A DNA stretch of 64,000 nucleotides from Kiloniella laminariae DSM 19542 (GCF_000374005.1 NZ_KB893171.1:1-64000), one strand, 5' to 3'; shown: positions 36,044-45,422, numbered from the stretch's first letter. The notes: generated by a model not told the origin, from the letters alone. Made by a program: numbers and translations.

Positions 36044-36631
36044 ATGACAACTCTCGACGAGCTCCTGAGAGAAATCCGTGCCTGTGAGGTCTGTCGTCCG
36101 GAGCTGCCTTTGGGACCACGTCCTGTTATCCGGGCGAGACCTTCTGCCAGAATTCTGATTATAGGGCAGGCACCGGGCACAAAAGTCCATGAAACGGGTA
36201 TTCCCTGGAATGATCCTTCGGGGGAGCGTCTGAGAGAATGGATGGGACTTGGTGCTGAGACATTTTACGATGAGAATCTTATCGCCATTATGCCGATGGG
36301 ATTATGTTATCCTGGGCGCCTCGACAAGGGCGGGGATGCGCCGCCGAGACCGGAATGTGCACCTCTTTGGCATGAAAAGGTGAAAACCTTTCTGCCAGAG
36401 ATCCGCCTGACTTTGCTGGTTGGTCAATATGCCCAGGGGTACTATCTGGGGGCAGGACGACAGAAAACCCTGACAAAAACGGTACTGTCCTGGCGTGATT
36501 ATCTACCGGACTATCTGGTGACACCCCATCCAAGCTGGCGGTCGGCAATCTGGTTGAAAAAAAATCCATGGTTTGAAGACGAGGTTATACCTTATCTTCA
36601 GGAGCAGGTGCGGTCACTGGTTGGTAAATAA
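36044..36631 (+). CDS. Uracil-DNA glycosylase superfamily protein
   Basis: A 195-residue protein with the UDG fold motifs: the water-activating loop GQAPGTKVHETGIPWND (41-57) and the DNA-intercalation loop TPHPSWRSA near the C-terminus. A CXXC pair lies at the N-terminus (CEVC, residues 14-17), as in families with an iron-sulfur cluster, but the other two ligands are not obvious. It likely removes damaged bases, or is a divergent member without that activity. It is monocistronic. Confidence 0.85.
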   Translation: MTTLDELLREIRACEVCRPELPLGPRPVIRARPSARILIIGQAPGTKVHETGIPWNDPSGERLREWMGLGAETFYDENLIAIMPMGLCYPGRLDKGGDAPPRPECAPLWHEKVKTFLPEIRLTLLVGQYAQGYYLGAGRQKTLTKTVLSWRDYLPDYLVTPHPSWRSAIWLKKNPWFEDEVIPYLQEQVRSLVGK

Positions 36632-36648
36632 TCGACGGGGACAGAAAG

Positions 36649-37080
36649 TCAGGAGAGACTGACGGTTCGGCCTTCCATTCTTTCCATGTCATCTTCGCTG
36701 ATGCCGAAGTGGTGGCCGATTTCGTGAATCAGCACATGCATGACAATCTGGCCGAGATCTTCGCCATTTTCGCACCAGTAGTCCAGGAGGGGACGACGGA
36801 AGAGAAAAACAACATCATCTTCGGCGGACATGTCGGTACGAAAGCCGCTGCCGGTTTCGCGGTCAATGCCCTGGTAAAGCCCGAGCATTTCAAAGGGGGT
36901 TTCACAATCCATTGCTTCCATCATGTATTCTGATGGAAATTCATGGACCTCAATGGTGATCTGGCGTGCAACATCACGAAGCTCATCGGGAATGTGCGCA
37001 TAGGCCTCCCGTGCCAGAGCTTCGATGTCGCTGATCTCTGGGGGAGTGGTAAATCGCCCTATATTGTGAACTTGGCCCAT
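36649..37080 (-). CDS. Minimal zinc metalloprotease (DUF1025/zincin-like)
   Basis: A 143-residue protein with an HExxH zinc motif HEIGHHFGIS at 119-128 near the C-terminus. The family is a small metalloprotease-like group (metallopeptidase family protein) with an unknown substrate. The start at 37080 (MGQVHNIGRF) is preferred over an upstream ATG at 37164 because the extra 28 residues do not resemble the family. It converges with the UDG-like gene. Confidence 0.85.
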   Translation of the reverse strand: MGQVHNIGRFTTPPEISDIEALAREAYAHIPDELRDVARQITIEVHEFPSEYMMEAMDCETPFEMLGLYQGIDRETGSGFRTDMSAEDDVVFLFRRPLLDYWCENGEDLGQIVMHVLIHEIGHHFGISEDDMERMEGRTVSLS

Positions 37081-37254
37081 TATCTCATTCCGTACTGCAG
37101 AGGGTCGCAATAGGCCCAGATTCGAAAGCTGTGTCAATCCCAAAGACCAGATCCAGCCTTGCAAGAATCACATATCCATCCGATAGATATTCTATGCTAT
37201 TGTTTGTAAAAGAACAAATCGATCCTGTACTGCCTCTGTGGAGTAAATGTGATT

Positions 37255-37560
37255 ATGACGAATAGAGAGTTACCTGTGAAATTGGACACCCAACAACGCC
37301 AGGAACTGCTTCCTTCCCTTGAAGGGTGGCAAGTGGTGAGCGACAGGGATGCCATCCGTAAAGAGTTCCGGTTCAAGTCTTTTAATCAGGCCTGGGGATT
37401 TATGAACCGGGTGGCCCTGGTTGCAGAAAAAATGGCCCATCACCCTGAATGGTCCAATGTTTACAACAAGGTGGATATTGTACTGACAACACATGATTGT
37501 GACGGTCTGTCTCTGCTGGATGTCGAGCTAGCCCGTAAGATGAATATCTTTGCCAGGTAG
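37255..37560 (+). CDS. Pterin-4a-carbinolamine dehydratase
   Basis: A 101-residue enzyme that recycles the oxidised tetrahydropterin cofactor of aromatic amino acid hydroxylases. The family motif is [20 protein letters not shown], containing the three active-site histidines region, followed by [17 protein letters not shown] at 37249 with GGAG five bases upstream is an alternative start. No phenylalanine hydroxylase gene lies in the window. Confidence 0.93.
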   Translation: MTNRELPVKLDTQQRQELLPSLEGWQVVSDRDAIRKEFRFKSFNQAWGFMNRVALVAEKMAHHPEWSNVYNKVDIVLTTHDCDGLSLLDVELARKMNIFAR

Positions 37561-37636
37561 ATTAGGTCGGTAGATTAGATGCTTCTCATCAACTGCTGCG
37601 ACTTGTAACTCTGGGCAGGGGACACATATCTGGAAC

Positions 37637-38029
37637 ATGCGCCTTTTTCAATTCAGGAAACCTGACCCAGCCCGGGCTGACCAGAAACTGCTTTCTTCCG
37701 ATGAAAAGCTGGTTAAACGGGGCTTTTTAAAAAAACTGCGACGTGTGGTTGGCAAGATTGCTTTTGCCGAAGATCTTGTTGCTGCCTATTACTGTGCTTT
37801 TGATCCGAAAACACCTCTGCGGGTTAAAGCAATTTTGATGGCTGCCCTGGCATATTTTGTTGTTCCGGCGGATCTGGTGCCTGACTTTCTGCTTGGGCTC
37901 GGTTTTACAGATGATTTATCAGTATTGATTGCTGCGATCTCTACGGTGCGCGAACATGTCCGGACTGAACATTTTCAAAAGGCACAGGCTTTGCTAGAAA
38001 AGGAAAATGATCACTCTTCCGATAACTGA
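37637..38029 (+). CDS. DUF1232 (YkvA-like) membrane protein
   Basis: A 130-residue protein. The DUF1232 core (KAILMAALAYFVVPADLVPDFLLGLGFTDDLSVL) with the P-x-D-L-x-PD pattern lies at about residues 70-105. It probably has one or two membrane segments. Its function is unknown. It starts 76 bases after the pterin dehydratase on the same strand. Confidence 0.88.
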   Translation: MRLFQFRKPDPARADQKLLSSDEKLVKRGFLKKLRRVVGKIAFAEDLVAAYYCAFDPKTPLRVKAILMAALAYFVVPADLVPDFLLGLGFTDDLSVLIAAISTVREHVRTEHFQKAQALLEKENDHSSDN

Positions 38030-38140
38030 AATTTGAAAGATAATGCAGCGATTTATGCAGTTTTTCCTGAATTTCTCACCGAATTATCCAGGGAAGCGCT
38101 ATAGTATCTTTGATATACAGAGAAATCTGGAGAGCCGTTA

Positions 38141-38884
38141 ATGTTCAAACGTACATTGCAAAGTCTTACATTCTGCATTGTCTTTCTGGGCTGGCTTGTC
38201 AGCACGGCTTTCTGTGCTTCGGCGCTGGAGTTTTATACTGAAGATTTCCCGCCCTATAATTATGTTGAAGATGGAAAGCTGAAAGGTATCGGCCCAAAGA
38301 TCGTTCGGGAATTGATGGCCGAGGTTGGTGAAAGTCCAGACATTATAGTTCTGCCTTGGGTACGTGCCTATAAATATGCTCAGGAGCGAAGCAATAGCGC
38401 TATTTTCTCGATTGTGAGAACGCCAAATCGAGAATCAGAATTTCAGTGGGTTGGCCCACTTTATACCGTGCGGGTCGGGCTTTATGCCGCGGGTGAAAAT
38501 CGACAGCTCTATTCCCACGACAATGATGCCAATCTTGCTCAGGCGATGAAAACCGGGAATATTGCTGTACAGCTGGGCGGGGCTGGGGAAGAGTTGTTAA
38601 CGTCTCGCGGTTTTAAAAATCTGAATCCGGTTCTCAATGTCGAAAAATCATTGTTTCTTCTGCTGAAGGGGCGTTATGACCTCCTGGAAACCAGTGATGT
38701 GTTTATGGCCTATGCAATTGAAAAAGAAGGCCTGGCTGTAGAAGCAGCATCGGAAGCGGTCTTGATCGGCCAGTATGATATGTATCTTGCTTTTTCCAAC
38801 AATACACCTGCTGCTGTGGTGCAAAAATGGCAGGATGCTCTGGATCGGCTTCGTAAAAGAACAGCGTCTCCTGATTTAAGCTAG
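38141..38884 (+). CDS. Orphan periplasmic substrate-binding protein (SBP_bac_3 type)
   Basis: A 247-residue protein with a signal peptide (FCIVFLGWLVSTAFCASA) and the amino-acid-binding fold: FYTEDFPPYNYVEDGKLKGIGPKIVRELM. The two lobes are short, which fits the stand-alone family often named transporter substrate-binding domain protein. No permease or ATPase is adjacent. It may feed a distant transporter or act in sensing. Its stop is six bases from the convergent EamA gene. Confidence 0.85.
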   Translation: MFKRTLQSLTFCIVFLGWLVSTAFCASALEFYTEDFPPYNYVEDGKLKGIGPKIVRELMAEVGESPDIIVLPWVRAYKYAQERSNSAIFSIVRTPNRESEFQWVGPLYTVRVGLYAAGENRQLYSHDNDANLAQAMKTGNIAVQLGGAGEELLTSRGFKNLNPVLNVEKSLFLLLKGRYDLLETSDVFMAYAIEKEGLAVEAASEAVLIGQYDMYLAFSNNTPAAVVQKWQDALDRLRKRTASPDLS

Positions 38885-38889
38885 TAACT

Positions 38890-39831
38890 TCAGGCTGTGC
38901 CTCTTGGGGCATGGCTGGCAGGGCGAAGTGTATCTCTGGTTGACAGTTCTGCCTTAGCTCTCCGGCGGATACGGGCCTCGCGGTGTGCAATGTAGATTGC
39001 AGAAGCGGCAATGATACCACCTCCCACCCAGGTCCAGATATCAGGAATCTCTCCGACAGCAAAAAAAGCAATCAAGGCCATAAAGGGCAGGCGGGTATAG
39101 TCAAAGGGCATTACCGAAGAGGCATCAGCAATAGCGAGCGCCTTGGTAACCAACAGGTTTGCTATGGCTCCTAAAAGTCCGACACCTGCCACGGCCAGCC
39201 AAATTTTCTGACTGGGCCATTCCCAAACAAACATCGCCGGGACCAGGGAAAAGAGTGTCATGAATATTGTGGTGTAAAAAACGGTAACACTGGGTTTTTC
39301 TGTCTGGGTCAGCGTTTTTATCAACAAAACCGATATGGCCATCAGTGCTGCAGCCAGAACAGGTAACAACATCAGGACGCTCACTTCCTGGGTACCCGGC
39401 CGGAGGATTACCAGCACGCCAACAAAACCAAAAGCCGTCGCTATCCAGCGGCGCAATTTAACGGTTTCTTTCAGAAAGATCACTGCGCCCAATGTTGCAA
39501 AGAGGGGGACTGTGAAATTCAAGGCGACAGCTTGGGCCATTGGCAGAAGACTAATGGAAAGAAACCAAACGGCCATGGCAGCAAGGCCGTTCAGTGAACG
39601 GATGAAATGTAACTTGATCCGTTTGGTCCTGAGCTCACCGATCCCTACCCGCAAGAGCCAGGGCAGCATAAAGATAAAGGCGAAAAAATTCCTGAAGAAG
39701 GTAACTTCCATTACAGGCAACTCTTCGCTCGCCATACGCACAAGCAAGTTCATTACCGAAAAGCCGAAAGAGGCAATAACGACAAAAAGTGCCCCCTGAA
39801 GAGGTGCAGAAAGTAATTTTGTGCTGAACAT
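38890..39831 (-). CDS. EamA/DMT-superfamily transporter
   Basis: A 313-residue transporter with ten expected membrane segments in two EamA halves. The motif RSLNGLAAMAVWFLSI and FLKETVKLRRWIAT appear in the first half; IADASSVMPFDYTRLPF in the second. It ends in a basic tail (REARIRRRAKAE). Substrate is unknown. It is a paralogue of the transporter at 27367, with similar topology (ILRPGT, PFDYT and EYT motifs), but not a close duplicate. Confidence 0.92.
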   Translation of the reverse strand: MFSTKLLSAPLQGALFVVIASFGFSVMNLLVRMASEELPVMEVTFFRNFFAFIFMLPWLLRVGIGELRTKRIKLHFIRSLNGLAAMAVWFLSISLLPMAQAVALNFTVPLFATLGAVIFLKETVKLRRWIATAFGFVGVLVILRPGTQEVSVLMLLPVLAAALMAISVLLIKTLTQTEKPSVTVFYTTIFMTLFSLVPAMFVWEWPSQKIWLAVAGVGLLGAIANLLVTKALAIADASSVMPFDYTRLPFMALIAFFAVGEIPDIWTWVGGGIIAASAIYIAHREARIRRRAKAELSTRDTLRPASHAPRGTA

Positions 39832-40277
39832 TGGCTAAGGAAACCGTATGGCGGGGATTAGAGTACACCCAAGAGTAGTTCAGGCGGCGGGGCTTGTCAT
39901 GTCCTAAGCTGTCCTTGCGTACAGCGACTCGAGCTTGCTGTGATTCGATTATGGCGTGACCTGGTCGAAACCAGTCGGGTCCAAATGTATAAAACACGCC
40001 ATCAAGTTCAGGGCGTGCGACATTGGGAGAAAAAGCTGTAACCCTTGTACTGCCTGCCATTTTTCTGCCTTAAAATCTGAAGCAGACGTGAACTTTTTTA
40101 TTTGCGACAGAAATAGATCGCCAAGCCCGAATTTCAGGCTTCGCTATGTCGTAAATGCATGACGGAGATGAAAATCTGGCATTTGTGGTTCTGTATGACT
40201 GCACGTATCTGGAGATTGTACACAACAACCTGGCTGACGGGATCTACTGGACCGAGCCTGTAAGAGGAAAAACGACT
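39832..40277. other. Intergenic region of about 446 bases
   Basis: No gene is supported. An open frame on the minus strand starting at 40060 runs into the EamA gene in another frame and has no family features. The region should contain the divergent promoters of the EamA transporter and the DUF1127 gene. No strong repeat was recognised. Confidence 0.5.
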
Positions 40278-40466
40278 ATGGCACATGTGTCTTTGTTTGT
40301 TGACCGGTCTTCTCCTTTCTACATGGAAAAGGCTCTTTATCTTGTCGCCACCACAGCAGCTGAAATTTTGGCTGGTTTTAAAGCCAAGCGTCAGCAGCGC
40401 GCTGTTGCAAAAATACTGGCAAGTCTTGATGCACGCACATTGCGGGACATCATGCCTGAGCGCTAA
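40278..40466 (+). CDS. DUF1127-like small protein
   Basis: A 62-residue protein with a C-terminal AKILASLDARTLRDIM, which is the DUF1127 signature (L-x-x-L-D-x-R-x-L-x-D-I). These small arginine-rich proteins are common in alphaproteobacteria and are linked to RNA or phosphate and carbon regulation. The ATG at 40278 is chosen; an earlier start gives an unsupported extension. A terminator follows. Confidence 0.75.
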   Translation: MAHVSLFVDRSSPFYMEKALYLVATTAAEILAGFKAKRQQRAVAKILASLDARTLRDIMPER

Positions 40467-40494
40467 GCGCGAAGAACAGCTTCAAGAAAAGAAG

Positions 40495-40520
40495 AAGGCG
40501 GCCCACGGGTCGCCTTTTTT
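40495..40520 (+). terminator. Terminator after the DUF1127 gene
   Basis: AAGGCG (40495-40500) and CGCCTT (40511-40516) pair, with CCC/GGG inside, followed by a T run to 40520. Confidence 0.8.
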
Positions 40521-40545
40521 ATTGGGTTACCAATCGGATATGATT

Positions 40546-40591
40546 GCTAAAGCACTTTTTGTTTAATCAAAAACAGCAAAAGTGCTTTAGC
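40546..40591. repeat. Perfect 14-base inverted repeat
   Basis: GCTAAAGCACTTTT (40546-40559) and its exact reverse complement at 40578-40591 flank an 18-base loop. It lies between the DUF1127 gene and the end of the methyltransferase gene on the opposite strand, so it may act as a terminator for the minus-strand gene pair or be a small repeat element. Confidence 0.7.
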
Positions 40592-40650
40592 TATTTGGTT
40601 TGTCGCGTTTTCTTCTTTTTTTGATCGATGCCGATCAAAAGGAAAAAGCT

Positions 40651-41928
40651 TTAGGGAGCTGTCCGTCTCAGGAAAAGATGATTGAGACTATTGAAAGCCT
40701 GATAGAATTCTCTGAACTGAGTCAAAAAACCATCCCACTCAAGCCGACTGTCGAGAGTTTTCAGCTCTTCAAAAATTACACTCAAATCTTTAGTGCCATC
40801 GCAGCGTTCGGCGAGAGCCGCAGCAAGTCTCGGGAGCTGCAAGGTAACTGGAACACCTTCCAGGCTTGTTTTGAGCTGAGGGGACTTTTTCAGGCTGGTG
40901 GCGAGTTGCGCAGGATTCATTTCTCGCAGTACAGGAATGAGAGATTCTGCTGAAGCCCTTGTCCCTTCCAGCTTTGCCACGGTGTTTTTTTGCCGGGTTA
41001 CATAAAAAACGTGCATCTTGATATTGCTGGCGATTTTTTCAGCCATGGCAGCCCGGGTCATACCGTCAAGACTTTCTGTCGCGCGGAGTAGAACCGGATC
41101 TTTGATGTAGGTTTCAAGCTGGTAGCGAATGGGCTCGATAAATCCGGCAATAGTCAGATCGCTCGAGGCAATCAGTTCGGTCAACTGTGGCACAGTATAA
41201 GCCCGGTCACAGCTGTGAAGCAGCAGGTCAACCAACTCGGCATCACTCGCCTTGTGATCGATAAGAAAAGGATTGCGGCGAAAGTTGTTACTGGCAGGGA
41301 GCTTTTCAAGAAGGCGCCTGGTCAATTTTACTTTGTCAGAAAGTTTTTCTGTCTTGTGTGTCAGATCGCGCAGCAGGCTTTGCAGGGGATAAACCCCTTC
41401 CCGACCATATTCACCGTAAACCATTAGGCCCATACCGCCATCCTGCTTCAGAACAGAGCAGAGAGATTTCAGGCCGGTTTCAGGCTTGTCCAGATGATGA
41501 AGGACGCCGCAGCAGTCAATGTAATCAAAGGCGTCCAGTTCCAGATGCGGTAAATCGAGCAGGGAGCCGTTCAGAAACAGAATGTTCTGTAGCCCACGGG
41601 TTTTTGCACGTTGCTCGGCAATTCTGCGGGAGGCGGAAGACAGGTCCAGATAGGTCACCTGATTTTCGAAGCCCTTGCCATCCGGGCTGGCGTCAGCGAG
41701 CTGTTGGGCCAGCATAATGGCTGCATCCCCTGTACCACCCCCCGCAACCAAAGCCCGAAAAGGTTGTGAAAAATCGCGCCGCCCGGAGAAGAGATAGTGG
41801 TTCAGTTCAACCAGATTACTGGGAGAACCGGTGATCAACCGCTTTCTTTCATCGGCCGGATTGCGGGCAGGGTAGGGATAGGTTTCGTATTGATCCTGTA
41901 CGGCAGGCTGGAACGAACTCTTGCTCAA
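40651..41928 (-). CDS. Class I SAM-dependent methyltransferase
   Basis: A 425-residue protein. The N-terminal YETYPYPARNP motif and SAM-binding GGGTGDAAIML (motif I) are followed by YLDLSSAS and DYIDCCGVLHHLDKP. A long C-terminal domain without known motif follows. Similar proteins are annotated as methyltransferases with unknown substrate. The start is TTG at 41928, overlapping the stop of the quinone reductase gene (TTGA), so the two are translationally coupled. Confidence 0.85.
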   Translation of the reverse strand: MSKSSFQPAVQDQYETYPYPARNPADERKRLITGSPSNLVELNHYLFSGRRDFSQPFRALVAGGGTGDAAIMLAQQLADASPDGKGFENQVTYLDLSSASRRIAEQRAKTRGLQNILFLNGSLLDLPHLELDAFDYIDCCGVLHHLDKPETGLKSLCSVLKQDGGMGLMVYGEYGREGVYPLQSLLRDLTHKTEKLSDKVKLTRRLLEKLPASNNFRRNPFLIDHKASDAELVDLLLHSCDRAYTVPQLTELIASSDLTIAGFIEPIRYQLETYIKDPVLLRATESLDGMTRAAMAEKIASNIKMHVFYVTRQKNTVAKLEGTRASAESLIPVLREMNPAQLATSLKKSPQLKTSLEGVPVTLQLPRLAAALAERCDGTKDLSVIFEELKTLDSRLEWDGFLTQFREFYQAFNSLNHLFLRRTAP

Positions 41929-42932
41929 GACTTTGGCTTTCCCTGTATTTTATTTTGTAGGGTGAGGACAATTTTTCCTGTGACACGTCGTTCCTGAAGC
42001 ATCTGGAAACCTTCAATCGCCTGCTCCAAAGGAAAACGTGCAGAAATATGTGGTATCAGCTTGCCTTCTCTATGCCAGTCAAACAGTTGGGCAAAGGCAA
42101 TAGCGACCTTATCAGGCGCATGCCGGAGAAAAGACCCCCAGTAAAACCCCAGGCAGGAAACATTCTTGACCAGCAGGTGATTGGCCGGGATCCTCTGAAC
42201 TCGCCCGCCCGCGAAGCCGACAATAATGATCCGTCCGTTCCAGGCGACTGATCGCAAGCTGGCGTCAAAGGTATCGCCACCAACCGGATCGAAAATGACA
42301 TCCGCCCCTTTCCCGTCTGTCAGCTGTTTGATTTTCTCTTTGATGTTCTCGTGTTTGTAATCAATTACCGCATCTGCGCCGGTGGCAAGGGCGAGGGCAA
42401 GTTTCTCTTCACCGCTTGCCGTTGCAATTACTCTTGCGCCAATCGCTTTACCGATTTCTACAGCTGCCAGTCCAACGCCCCCGGTTGCGCCGTGCACGAC
42501 CAAGGTTTCACCAGCCTGAAGCCGGCCCATCAATAACAAGGCTCCATAAGCTGAACCATAGGCAATCGGGAAGGCCGCAGCCGTTTCGAAGTCCATGCTG
42601 TCCGGTAATGGGAATACATGTGTTTTATTGGCTACGACAAAATCGGCGAAGGCCCCGTGAATGGTCTGCGACAGTATCCTGTCCCCAGGTTTAAAGCCTG
42701 TAACATTTTTGCCGATAGCATCCACAACCCCAGCCGCTTCAAAGCCCGGGCTGAAAGGCAAAGATGGTTTCTCCTGATAGCGGTTTTGGATGATCAGATT
42801 ATCAGAAAAATTCATCCCTGCTGCGTGAACGGCAACCCTGATTTCATCATCTCCGGGGCGGGGAAGCTGGCGGTTTTCGGACAGTACCAGACATTCAGGC
42901 CCTCCGTATTCTTGGCAAAGTAATGCGCGCAT
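41925..42932 (-). CDS. NADPH:quinone oxidoreductase (MDR family)
   Basis: A 335-residue zinc-free medium-chain dehydrogenase. The N-terminal domain carries PGFEAAGVVDAIGKNV; the Rossmann part has HGATGGVGLAAVEIGKAIGA and ends IVIVGFAGG. It reduces quinones or related enones with NADPH, one or two electrons at a time. It is followed directly by the methyltransferase and preceded by asparaginase on the same strand, 18 bases away. Confidence 0.92.
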   Translation of the reverse strand: MRALLCQEYGGPECLVLSENRQLPRPGDDEIRVAVHAAGMNFSDNLIIQNRYQEKPSLPFSPGFEAAGVVDAIGKNVTGFKPGDRILSQTIHGAFADFVVANKTHVFPLPDSMDFETAAAFPIAYGSAYGALLLMGRLQAGETLVVHGATGGVGLAAVEIGKAIGARVIATASGEEKLALALATGADAVIDYKHENIKEKIKQLTDGKGADVIFDPVGGDTFDASLRSVAWNGRIIIVGFAGGRVQRIPANHLLVKNVSCLGFYWGSFLRHAPDKVAIAFAQLFDWHREGKLIPHISARFPLEQAIEGFQMLQERRVTGKIVLTLQNKIQGKPKS

Positions 42933-42950
42933 TGAAGCCTCTGTTCCCGT

Positions 42951-44003
42951 TCAAAAAGGAGCGTTTTGCGCAGCTCTAATCTGGCCGACCTGCAGGCCCG
43001 CCCGGTTGAAAATCGGCGGTTCGAGAACGGACTGCAAACTTTCGGCTGTAAGTGGGTCAATAACCTTTAATTTCTTGAGAATCATACCGATGAGCGTTTC
43101 TGCCGAGCGGGTAACTCCGTCATCGGCCTTAAGGGCGATACCGAGACCGAGTTCAGGTATGATTCCTGTATAGACGCCTTCAGCACCTGTTTTGATCAGG
43201 GCACGGCCTTTGGTCGCTTCAATTATTTTTGTACAAAAACGGTCTGAGCCAGCAATCATGAAAGGTTCTGCTGCGATGGCTTTGGTAATGCGTGCGCAGG
43301 CTTCCTGTCTGTTTTCGGGCTGGTCTGAAGGGTCAGCAAAGCGCGCCATGGCCAGGGCGATGTTGGCAAGAGGCACGCCGATAACCGGGATGCCGCAGCC
43401 GTCGTGGCCTCGGGGAGCATTTCCCAAGTCCAGACCACACATGCTTTCCATAGCACCGAGGATGCGTTGTTGCAGAGGATGTTCGTATTTGACATAGCCC
43501 TTGCTATCGACGCCCATCTGCTTGCAAACGGTAAGGAAGCCAGCATGCTTTCCGGAGCAGTTGTTGTGAAGCGTGCTTTCAGTACCACCGGATCTGAGGA
43601 GCTCGATCATACTTGCTGTGTGATAGGGAAGATGTGATCCGCATTCCAGATCATCAGCGCTGCAACCAATTTTTTTCAACCATGTTGCAACGGTGTCCAC
43701 ATGCCGGGGTTGTCCGTCATGACTGGCGCAGGCAATGGAAATTTCGGCATCGGTCAGGTTGAAGGCATCCGCAGCCCCGGTTTCGATCAGCGGCAAGGCC
43801 TGAAGGCATTTGATCGCCGAGCGCCCATAGGTGATTTTCTCATAATCGCCGCCGGAGAGCACAACCTTGCCATCGCTATCGACCACAGCGTAAGCCGCGC
43901 GATGAATACTCTCGACCATATTTCCCCGTGTCACTTCGACCATGACAGGGTTGCTCTGTTCCCCATTGGAGGTAATTTTGTTATTTTTAATTTGATCAGG
44001 CAC
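42951..44003 (-). CDS. L-asparaginase, ReAV/thermolabile type (pfam06089)
   Basis: A 350-residue asparaginase of the Rhizobium etli type II family, unrelated to the E. coli enzymes. Signature regions are YGRSAIKCLQALPLIETG, IACASHDGQPRH, NNCSGKHAGFL and GHDGCGIPV. It hydrolyses asparagine to aspartate and ammonia. The start is GTG at 44003. It leads a three-gene set with the quinone reductase and methyltransferase. The RNA methyltransferase gene lies divergent upstream. Confidence 0.9.
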   Translation of the reverse strand: MPDQIKNNKITSNGEQSNPVMVEVTRGNMVESIHRAAYAVVDSDGKVVLSGGDYEKITYGRSAIKCLQALPLIETGAADAFNLTDAEISIACASHDGQPRHVDTVATWLKKIGCSADDLECGSHLPYHTASMIELLRSGGTESTLHNNCSGKHAGFLTVCKQMGVDSKGYVKYEHPLQQRILGAMESMCGLDLGNAPRGHDGCGIPVIGVPLANIALAMARFADPSDQPENRQEACARITKAIAAEPFMIAGSDRFCTKIIEATKGRALIKTGAEGVYTGIIPELGLGIALKADDGVTRSAETLIGMILKKLKVIDPLTAESLQSVLEPPIFNRAGLQVGQIRAAQNAPF

Positions 44004-44154
44004 GTGAAAACTCTTTTTGTTAAGACAGTTGGCCCTGTTTTCTCGCAGGAAAACCGATTCAACCGATGATTCTTTGGTATTGATTCTTTGGCGCTCGCAT
44101 TATAGGCGGAAAGCATCAAAGATTAACAGAGCTAAGAAGGACTGGATAAAGACG

Positions 44155-44703
44155 ATGGCAGATAGAACAATGAAGGGATTTTTCGGCATGGGTGTCGAAG
44201 GTGGCAGCAAGCCCATGAACCTGGGAAATCTGCTTCGCTCCGCCCATAGTTTTGGCGCCAGTTTCTTTTTTACCGTCGCTCCGAATTACGACAGCCGCAA
44301 AGTTAAACAGTCTGATACATCCGATGCACCCAAAACCCTGCCGCTTTATAACTATGCGACAGTTGACGAAATGGTTTTGCCCAAAGGGGTGAAGCTGGTT
44401 GGGGTCGAGTTGACGGAAGAATCAATTGAACTGCCCAGTTTTTGTCACCCGCTTCAGGCTGCCTATGTTCTTGGTCCGGAAAAAGGCAGCCTCTCGCCAG
44501 AGATGCAGGCGCGTTGTGACTTTATTGTGAAAATTCCCATGAAATTTTGCGTCAATGTTGGCGTTGCTGGTGCAATTGTGCTTTATGATCGTTTGATCTC
44601 GACCGGAAAATTTCCAGCAAGGCCTGTTAACCCAAGGGCTAAAATTGTTCCTTTGCCGGAGCATTTCCAGGGCGGGCAGTTGCTCCGTACCCGTAAAGAC
44701 TAG
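44155..44703 (+). CDS. SpoU-family tRNA/rRNA methyltransferase
   Basis: A 182-residue SPOUT-fold RNA 2'-O-methyltransferase. Typical motifs are NLGNLLRSAHSFGAS (motif 1, Asn/Arg), AYVLGPEKGSLSPEM (motif 2) and IPMKFCVNVGVAGAIVLYDRL (motif 3, SAM knot). Its short length resembles TrmH-like proteins without an N-terminal substrate domain. The start at 44155 (MADRTMKGFF) fits the family. It is divergent from asparaginase. Confidence 0.9.
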   Translation: MADRTMKGFFGMGVEGGSKPMNLGNLLRSAHSFGASFFFTVAPNYDSRKVKQSDTSDAPKTLPLYNYATVDEMVLPKGVKLVGVELTEESIELPSFCHPLQAAYVLGPEKGSLSPEMQARCDFIVKIPMKFCVNVGVAGAIVLYDRLISTGKFPARPVNPRAKIVPLPEHFQGGQLLRTRKD

Positions 44704-44879
44704 AACAGATTTAGCGGCCATCGCCGATAGTGGCCAATGGGTCCGGTTATCTTTTATGGTTATCTTTCGGGGCTGCCACAGAATTTCCCTTTTTGTAGCC
44801 TAGCCTCGGAACAATTGGACAAAGACCGAACGATACAAAGGCCGGACAATATTGTAGCTTGGGCATAACAGGGAAAAAG

Positions 44880-45422
44880 ATGAGAAGATTTGTGACTATG
44901 TATTCTGCTATCCGAACGACTTTTATGGCGGCTGTCGCTTTTGCAGCAGTTACCCTTTCCACTGGCGTGCAGGCGCAGGGTGTCAAGGTGATCGCCCAGC
45001 ATCGTGACTGGACGTCATACAGCTATAACGAGGATGGGCAGAAGGTTTGTTATATGGCCTCTGTGCCGAAAAAGGCAGAGGGGAGCTATTCCAAACGTGG
45101 TGACATCTATCTGATTGTCTCGCACAGGGTTGGCGAAAAGCGGTGGGATGAGGTCAGTGTCCAGTTCGGCTATCCTTTCAAGGAAAAGGGTGAAGCTCAA
45201 CTGTCCGTTGGCAAGGACAAGTTCCGTTTTTTTGCGGAGGGAGATTCTGCCTGGGCTTATGATATTGCGGATGATGAAAAAATTATCAATGCAATGATCA
45301 AAGGCGCGGAACTGATCGTTCAGGGAACTTCTTCTCGTGATACCAAAACCAAAGATACCTATTCTCTGAGTGGTTTTTCAGCAGCTTACCGATCCATTAA
45401 CCAGGCTTGTGGTAAAAAATAA
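44880..45422 (+). CDS. IalB-family exported protein (invasion-associated locus B)
   Basis: A 180-residue periplasmic protein with a signal peptide (FMAAVAFAAVTLSTGVQAQ). The mature part has the IalB features: the paired cysteines in VCYMASVPK and NQACGKK, and HRDWTSYSYNEDGQ. The role is unknown; in Bartonella it is linked to erythrocyte invasion, but it is common in free-living alphaproteobacteria. ATG at 44880 has AGGGAA upstream; a later ATG at 44898 is possible. It lies upstream of rlmN, which is a frequent alphaproteobacterial pairing. Confidence 0.88.
   Translation: MRRFVTMYSAIRTTFMAAVAFAAVTLSTGVQAQGVKVIAQHRDWTSYSYNEDGQKVCYMASVPKKAEGSYSKRGDIYLIVSHRVGEKRWDEVSVQFGYPFKEKGEAQLSVGKDKFRFFAEGDSAWAYDIADDEKIINAMIKGAELIVQGTSSRDTKTKDTYSLSGFSAAYRSINQACGKK

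Noticed and set aside
39635-40060. A 141-residue minus-strand frame in the gap before the EamA gene
   Set aside because: Its second half overlaps the EamA gene in another frame, and the first half has no domain features.
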